Origin: Bacillota bacterium
GTDB lineage: Bacteria > Bacillota > DTU030
Direction of reading: 5' to 3'
NCBI GenBank assembly: GCA_012842325.1
Contig: DUTA01000101.1
Span: 1 to 15,793 of the forward strand
Length of the DNA: 15,793 nt
Made by a program: the position numbers and the translations under genes. The notes beneath the pieces are model-generated. The model searched no databases and was not told the DNA's origin. It was given only the letters and a program-made list of their open reading frames with translations. This document shows positions 12,967 through 15,793 of this stretch, piece by piece; the first letter of the stretch is position 1; each line of letters begins with the position of its first letter.

Positions 12967-13000
12967 GAACTTCCCCGCCAGGGAGGAGTTTCCTTTCTTT
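12967..13000 (+). terminator. Bulged terminator-like hairpin between yabQ and divIC
   Basis: GGAACTTCCCC (12967-12977) can pair with GGGAGGAGTTTCC (12982-12994) with two bulges, followed by TTTCTTTCT. It would weaken read-through from yabPQ into divIC. A simpler GGGGA/TCCCC stem competes with it. Confidence 0.4.
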
Positions 13001-13060
13001 CTGTAGAAACAAAGGGGACAAGGGAGCCGCCGCTAAGGGCCCAAGGGGAGGTGCACTGCT

Positions 13061-13384
13061 GTGGCCGTCTCTCCTTACTTGCAAAGGAAGAGGGTTAGCA
13101 AAAGAAGATACCGGGGGGGAAGAAGAACCCTCCTGCTGGTGGCATGCCTCCTGCTGGGACTTATCCTTTATACCAGTTCCGATAACATTGTGCGGATCTG
13201 GGGGATGTACCGGGAGATCCAGGAGCTGGAAGAACAGATTGCCGAAATGGAAGCAGAGAACCAGCGGCTGGCAGAAATGGTGAAGGTGATGGAGACCGGG
13301 GCCTGGGTGGAACAGGCGGCCCGGGAGGAATTGGGCCTGGTAAAACCGGGGGAAATAATCCTGATTCCCCGCTGGGAAGAATGA
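13061..13384 (+). CDS. divIC: Septum formation initiator DivIC/FtsB
   Basis: DivIC (FtsB family) forms the DivIB-FtsL-DivIC complex that activates septal peptidoglycan synthesis. The 107-residue product has a basic cytoplasmic N-terminus (1-21), one membrane segment (about 22-38), a coiled coil (about 48-78, rich in Glu, with heptad-spaced hydrophobics) and the typical AAREELGLVKPGE (86-98) before a short tail. This is the standard layout and length. GTG 13061 has AAGGGGAGG (13043-13051) at 9 bases. It follows yabQ after 98 bases, as in B. subtilis. No clear promoter was found in that gap, although vegetative expression of a division gene would need one. Confidence 0.94.
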   Translation: MAVSPYLQRKRVSKRRYRGGRRTLLLVACLLLGLILYTSSDNIVRIWGMYREIQELEEQIAEMEAENQRLAEMVKVMETGAWVEQAAREELGLVKPGEIILIPRWEE

Positions 13385-13393
13385 TTGCTTTCC

Positions 13394-13422
13394 TTGACAG
13401 GGCGGGGCTATCCCTATATACT
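13394..13422 (+). promoter_or_regulatory. Strong sigma-A promoter of yabR
   Basis: A perfect TTGACA (13394-13399), exactly 17 bases and TATACT (13417-13422). This is the closest match to the housekeeping consensus in the window. Transcription would start near 13430. Confidence 0.85.
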
Positions 13423-13478
13423 ATAAACGATGAAAATGTCTCCAGCGGACTTATACTTTAAGGAGGAACAACTGGAGG

Positions 13479-13877
13479 ATGTCCTTGGAAGTTGGGAGCA
13501 TTGTGGAAGGGACAGTTACCGGGATCACAAGTTTTGGGGCCTTTGTGGAACTGCCGGGGGGCACTACGGGCCTGGTCCACATTTCGGAAGTTGCCGATGC
13601 CTATGTCCACGATGTTAAGGATTATTTAAAGGAAAACGATAAGGTCAAAGTCAAGGTCATCAGCATCAAAGAGGGAAAGATAGGCCTCTCCATCCGTCAG
13701 GTCAATAATCCGGACAGCAGCAGGCCCAGAGCCATGTCTCGGTCCCCACGTCACGGGCAGAACCTGTCCTTTGAGGACAAGCTGGCCCGGTTCCTGAAGG
13801 AAAGTGATGAGCGGCTGGCAGAACTGCGCCGGAGCACCGATGCCAAGCGCGGGGGGCGGGGCACCAAGTATTCTTAA
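13479..13877 (+). CDS. yabR: S1-domain RNA-binding protein YabR
   Basis: YabR is a small general S1-type RNA-binding protein of unclear role, close to divIC in Bacillota. Its 132 residues split into one S1 domain (about 4-73: GSIVEGTVTGITSFGAFVELPGG, GLVHISEVAD, KVKVKVISIKEGKIGLSI) and a basic, flexible tail (about 75-132) with a short helix around SFEDKLARFLKESDERLAEL. B. subtilis YabR is about the same size. ATG 13479 is chosen because the Bacillus protein also begins M-S-x-E-V-G-S; AAGGAGGA (13460-13467) lies 11 bases upstream. TTG 13485, two codons later, sits 6 bases behind GGAGG (13474-13478) and could also be used. It has its own strong promoter. Confidence 0.94.
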   Translation: MSLEVGSIVEGTVTGITSFGAFVELPGGTTGLVHISEVADAYVHDVKDYLKENDKVKVKVISIKEGKIGLSIRQVNNPDSSRPRAMSRSPRHGQNLSFEDKLARFLKESDERLAELRRSTDAKRGGRGTKYS

Positions 13878-13900
13878 TAGGCTTCAGCGAAAGGATTAGG

Positions 13901-13930
13901 AGCATTCCCTGGGGGGAATGCTTATTTGTT
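13901..13930 (+). terminator. Terminator-like hairpin after yabR
   Basis: AGCATTCCC (13901-13909) pairs exactly with GGGAATGCT (13914-13922) around a 4-base loop; TATTTGTT follows, a weak T-tract. Confidence 0.6.
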
Positions 13931-13950
13931 AGAAGGAAAGATGCCGGGGT

Positions 13951-13978
13951 GACAGGAGAGGGCTTCCTGTCGCTTTAT
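13951..13978 (+). terminator. Second hairpin before ppx/gppA
   Basis: GACAGGA (13951-13957) pairs with TCCTGTC (13965-13971) around a 7-base loop, followed by GCTTTATT. It is a weak terminator or a leader hairpin about 20 bases before the next start. Confidence 0.35.
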
Positions 13979-13999
13979 TGGTGAAGGGGAGGTTTAAGG

Positions 14000-14944
14000 A
14001 TGGTCCTGTGGGCTGCCATTGATATCGGAACCAATTCTACCCGCCTCCTGGTGGCCGAGGTCGGGGAAGGGGAAATTATTCCCCGGGAGCGGGATTTGGT
14101 TACTACCCGTCTGGGTGAAGGCCTGACCCGGGTGGGAAGGCTGGGAGAGGAGGCCCAGCGGCGCACCATTGTAGCTGTGACCGCCTTTTGGGACCGGTGC
14201 CGGCGCCTGGGGGTGGAAAGGGTCCGGGTGGGGGCCACCAGCGCCGTCCGGGAGGCGGCCAACGGGGAGGAGTTTTCCCGGCGGCTTCAGGCGGCCACGG
14301 GACTGGAAGTGGAGATATTTTCAGGGGAAAGGGAAGCCAGGCTGAGTTTTTTGGGGGTAACGGGACAATTGCCCCTGGCCGCCGGCGGCCCCACCCTGGT
14401 AATAGATATCGGGGGCGGGAGTACTGAGCTGATCCGGGGAGAGGGAGGGAAAATCGATGCTGCCGTCAGCCTTCCCCTGGGGGCCGTCAGGCTGACGGAA
14501 GCCTTTCTGCCCCGCTGGCAGGCGCCGGTAACTCCCCTCCAGTTACAGGGCCTGCGGCAGAAGATAGGGGAAGTTCTGGCGGGAGTCGAGGACAAATTCT
14601 TTGCCCCGGCCGGCGAACCTCTCCTGGTGGTGGGTGTGGGCGGCACAGTCACCACCCTGGCCGCCATCTACCTGGGCCTGGAAAAATATGTGCCGGAATT
14701 GATCCATGGAACTGTGCTGCCCAGGGAAAATCTGGAACAAATTTTAGAAAAACTGTGCCGCCTGGATCTGGACAGCAGGAAAAAGGTGACGGGCTTGCAG
14801 CCGGAGCGGGCCGATATAATTGTGGCCGGTGCAGCCATACTCACTACCTTTTTGCAGCATTTCCAGCTCCCCGAAGTTATTGCCAGTGAGGGTGATATCC
14901 TGCCGGGAATGCTGGTGGAACTCCGGCAGGAATTGGGGTCTTGA
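14000..14944 (+). CDS. Ppx/GppA family phosphatase (short form)
   Basis: Ppx/GppA enzymes belong to the ASKHA fold and hydrolyse polyphosphate and/or pppGpp, linking phosphate storage to the stringent response. The 314-residue product has phosphate loop 1 DIGTNSTRLLV (8-18), TSAVREAANGEEF (80-92), the region of catalytic Glu112 (GEREARLSFLGV), phosphate loop 2 DIGGGSTEL (136-144), GVGGTVTTLAA, and HGTVLP late in the chain. It is the two-domain short form of about 300 residues without the C-terminal HD region of E. coli Ppx. Sequence alone does not settle which substrate it prefers. ATG 14000 has AGGGGAGG (13985-13992) at 7 bases. It sits where B. subtilis has only tRNA genes between yabR and spoIIE. 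Confidence 0.93.
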   Translation: MVLWAAIDIGTNSTRLLVAEVGEGEIIPRERDLVTTRLGEGLTRVGRLGEEAQRRTIVAVTAFWDRCRRLGVERVRVGATSAVREAANGEEFSRRLQAATGLEVEIFSGEREARLSFLGVTGQLPLAAGGPTLVIDIGGGSTELIRGEGGKIDAAVSLPLGAVRLTEAFLPRWQAPVTPLQLQGLRQKIGEVLAGVEDKFFAPAGEPLLVVGVGGTVTTLAAIYLGLEKYVPELIHGTVLPRENLEQILEKLCRLDLDSRKKVTGLQPERADIIVAGAAILTTFLQHFQLPEVIASEGDILPGMLVELRQELGS

Positions 14945-15022
14945 GCTCCCTTACCTTGGTTGGGTAGTGGGACGGCAAAGGCCCGGCCCGGTTTTGCTCT
15001 GCCTGCGGCGGCAATTATTTGC

Positions 15023-15076
15023 CCTCCTGGAATATGCATAAATGCCTCGAAAAGGGTACAGACTAATTCCAGGAGG
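15023..15076 (+). promoter_or_regulatory. Inverted repeat that sequesters the Shine-Dalgarno of the YvlD-like gene
   Basis: CCTCCTGGAAT (15023-15033) is the exact complement of ATTCCAGGAGG (15066-15076), which contains the ribosome site AGGAGG of the gene starting at 15085. A transcript covering both arms would hide that site in an 11-bp stem with a 32-base loop. This suggests translational control such as an RNA thermometer, a ligand- or protein-dependent switch, or coupling. It is a sequence-level inference. Confidence 0.6.
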
Positions 15077-15084
15077 TGAAAAGA

Positions 15085-15492
15085 ATGGCAGAAGAAGGCC
15101 GGAATGGTATGCAGGGCGGCGGTGAAGGTATGGGTCGGGGAGGGAACATGGGACAGTCCACCACCTTGCTGGGACACGTGATCCGGTTTATCGTCTCTGC
15201 TCTGGTGCTGATGCTGGTCGGTTACATTGTTCCCGGCTTTTCCCGCCTGACCTTTGGCAATGCCCTTCTGGCAGCCATTGCCATTGCCGTCGTCGGTTAC
15301 CTCATTGAGATGGTGGCCGGGAAGAGTATATCACCCTACGGCCACGGTATTGTTGGGTTCATCGTCTCTGCTGTCGTCATCTATGCGGTCCAGTTTTTTG
15401 TGCCGGGTTTGAGTGTTTCCATCCTCGGCGCCCTGCTGGCTGCTGTGGTCATTGGGATAATTGATATGTTTGTACCGACGATGCTTAGATGA
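15085..15492 (+). CDS. YvlD-like four-segment membrane protein (phage holin 4 family)
   Basis: The 135-residue product belongs to the small membrane family annotated as phage holin family 4 (PF04020; YvlD in B. subtilis), which is chromosomal in most cases and not a lysis protein. Four membrane segments come as two similar halves: RFIVSALVLMLVGYIVPG (34-51) then a segment at about 58-75, and GFIVSAVVIYAVQFFVPG (91-108) then one at about 112-128. The first 25 residues are unusual: low-complexity, rich in Gly, Met and Glu. ATG 15085 has AGGAGGT (15071-15077) 7 bases upstream, inside a sequestering stem. In B. subtilis yvlD is cotranscribed with yvlC, a PspC protein; here a PspC gene lies about 9 kb upstream. 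Its role is unknown; membrane stress is a reasonable guess. Confidence 0.88.
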   Translation: MAEEGRNGMQGGGEGMGRGGNMGQSTTLLGHVIRFIVSALVLMLVGYIVPGFSRLTFGNALLAAIAIAVVGYLIEMVAGKSISPYGHGIVGFIVSAVVIYAVQFFVPGLSVSILGALLAAVVIGIIDMFVPTMLR

Positions 15493-15521
15493 CAGAAAAG
15501 GAGATAATTGGCCCTCAGGCG

Positions 15522-15563
15522 GCGGGGGACTGGCTACAAGGGGTCCCCCGCTCAATGTTTGGT
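15522..15563 (+). terminator. Terminator after the YvlD-like gene
   Basis: GCGGGGGAC (15522-15530) pairs exactly with GTCCCCCGC (15543-15551) around a 12-base loop; TCAATGTTTGG follows, so the T-tract is poor. Confidence 0.6.
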
Positions 15564-15574
15564 TTTCAGGTGGC

Positions 15575-15602
15575 TTGATCTTTTCCGCATATATGCTATA
15601 AT
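15575..15602 (+). promoter_or_regulatory. Promoter of the tRNA pair
   Basis: TTGATC (15575-15580), 16 bases and TATAAT (15597-15602) with an added TG one base before (extended -10). The initiator tRNA begins 25 bases downstream of the -10. Confidence 0.8.
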
Positions 15603-15627
15603 GATTGTCGGAACGGAATTAATTCAA

Positions 15628-15704
<77 letters not shown>

Positions 15705-15716
15705 ATAATTTATCCT

Positions 15717-15793
15717 GGCGGCGTAGCTCAGTTGGCTAGAGCATGCGGTTCATACCCGCAGTGTCGGGGGTTCAAATCCCTCCGCCGCTACCA
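15717..15793 (+). tRNA. Elongator tRNA-Met (CAT)
   Basis: A 77-base gene with CCA encoded, ending on the last base of the window. The acceptor GGCGGCG pairs with CGCCGCT; the anticodon loop is TTCATAC in a TGCGG/CCGCA stem. Similarity to the B. subtilis elongator tRNA-Met as I recall it favours Met over the lysidine-modified Ile tRNA with the same CAT. It lies 12 bases after the initiator tRNA, in one transcript. Confidence 0.9.

Noticed and set aside
15016..15062. Sigma-E, sigma-G or sigma-A promoter directly before the YvlD-like gene
   Set aside because: GAATATG (15030-15036) resembles a sigma-E -35 but the only -10-like TACA lies 18 or more bases away; TTTGCT-N17-TATTTG is too weak.
15085..15492. 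Phage holin, implying a prophage
   Set aside because: The PF04020 family name is historical; no other phage gene is present and the protein resembles chromosomal YvlD.

Overview
The window comes from a spore-forming member of the Bacillota, most likely a GC-rich clostridial lineage (Moorella/Desulfotomaculum-like; this placement is inference from gene order and GC-rich coding, not from a database match). All protein genes lie on the + strand. They follow the conserved sporulation/cell-division block known from Bacillus subtilis (pth-fin-mfd-spoVT-spoVB-mazG-rqcP-yabP-yabQ-divIC-yabR-tRNA-Met...spoIIE), with lineage-specific additions: a PpiC lipoprotein, a PspC protein, an aspartokinase, HU, a SpoIID-like lipoprotein, a Ppx/GppA phosphatase and a YvlD-like membrane protein.

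Left end (1-367): an AT-rich stretch carries a promoter and ribosome site for a minus-strand gene that should begin just outside the window. Next to it is what looks like a truncated fin (anti-sigma-F factor) with its N-terminal zinc knuckle missing, then a terminator. Positions 368-4909: mfd (transcription-repair coupling factor) followed closely by a parvulin-type lipoprotein foldase. Positions 4946-6055: spoVT behind a very good sigma-G-type promoter, then a 63-residue PspC protein with its own extended -10 promoter. Positions 6065-7713: lysC (aspartokinase) with two candidate promoters and an in-frame internal start for a separate beta subunit, then an intergenic region packed with hairpins. 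Positions 7714-10845: spoVB, mazG, hup and rqcP. Positions 10971-13877: a SpoIID-like lipoprotein, yabP-yabQ behind a sigma-E-like site, divIC/ftsB, and yabR behind a near-consensus sigma-A promoter. Positions 14000-15793: ppx/gppA, a YvlD-like membrane protein whose Shine-Dalgarno is buried in an 11-bp inverted repeat, and two tRNAs reading AUG (initiator, then elongator), the second ending on the last base of the window.

Functionally the block mixes genome maintenance (Mfd, HU, MazG), translation quality control (RqcP, YabR), cell division (DivIC/FtsB), envelope functions (PpiC lipoprotein, PspC, YvlD-like) and spore formation (SpoVT, SpoVB, SpoIID-like, YabP, YabQ). Aspartokinase could feed lysine, diaminopimelate and dipicolinate synthesis. 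Promoter sites of sigma-A, sigma-E-like and sigma-G-like type, separated by terminators, suggest that genes within the block are switched on at different stages and in different compartments.

I found no CRISPR array, prophage or complete insertion sequence, and no clearly new multi-gene system. The most interesting signals are the broken fin at the left junction, the internal lysC start, the sequestered Shine-Dalgarno of the last protein gene, the hairpin array after lysC, and a substituted metal-ligand position in the SpoIID-like protein.
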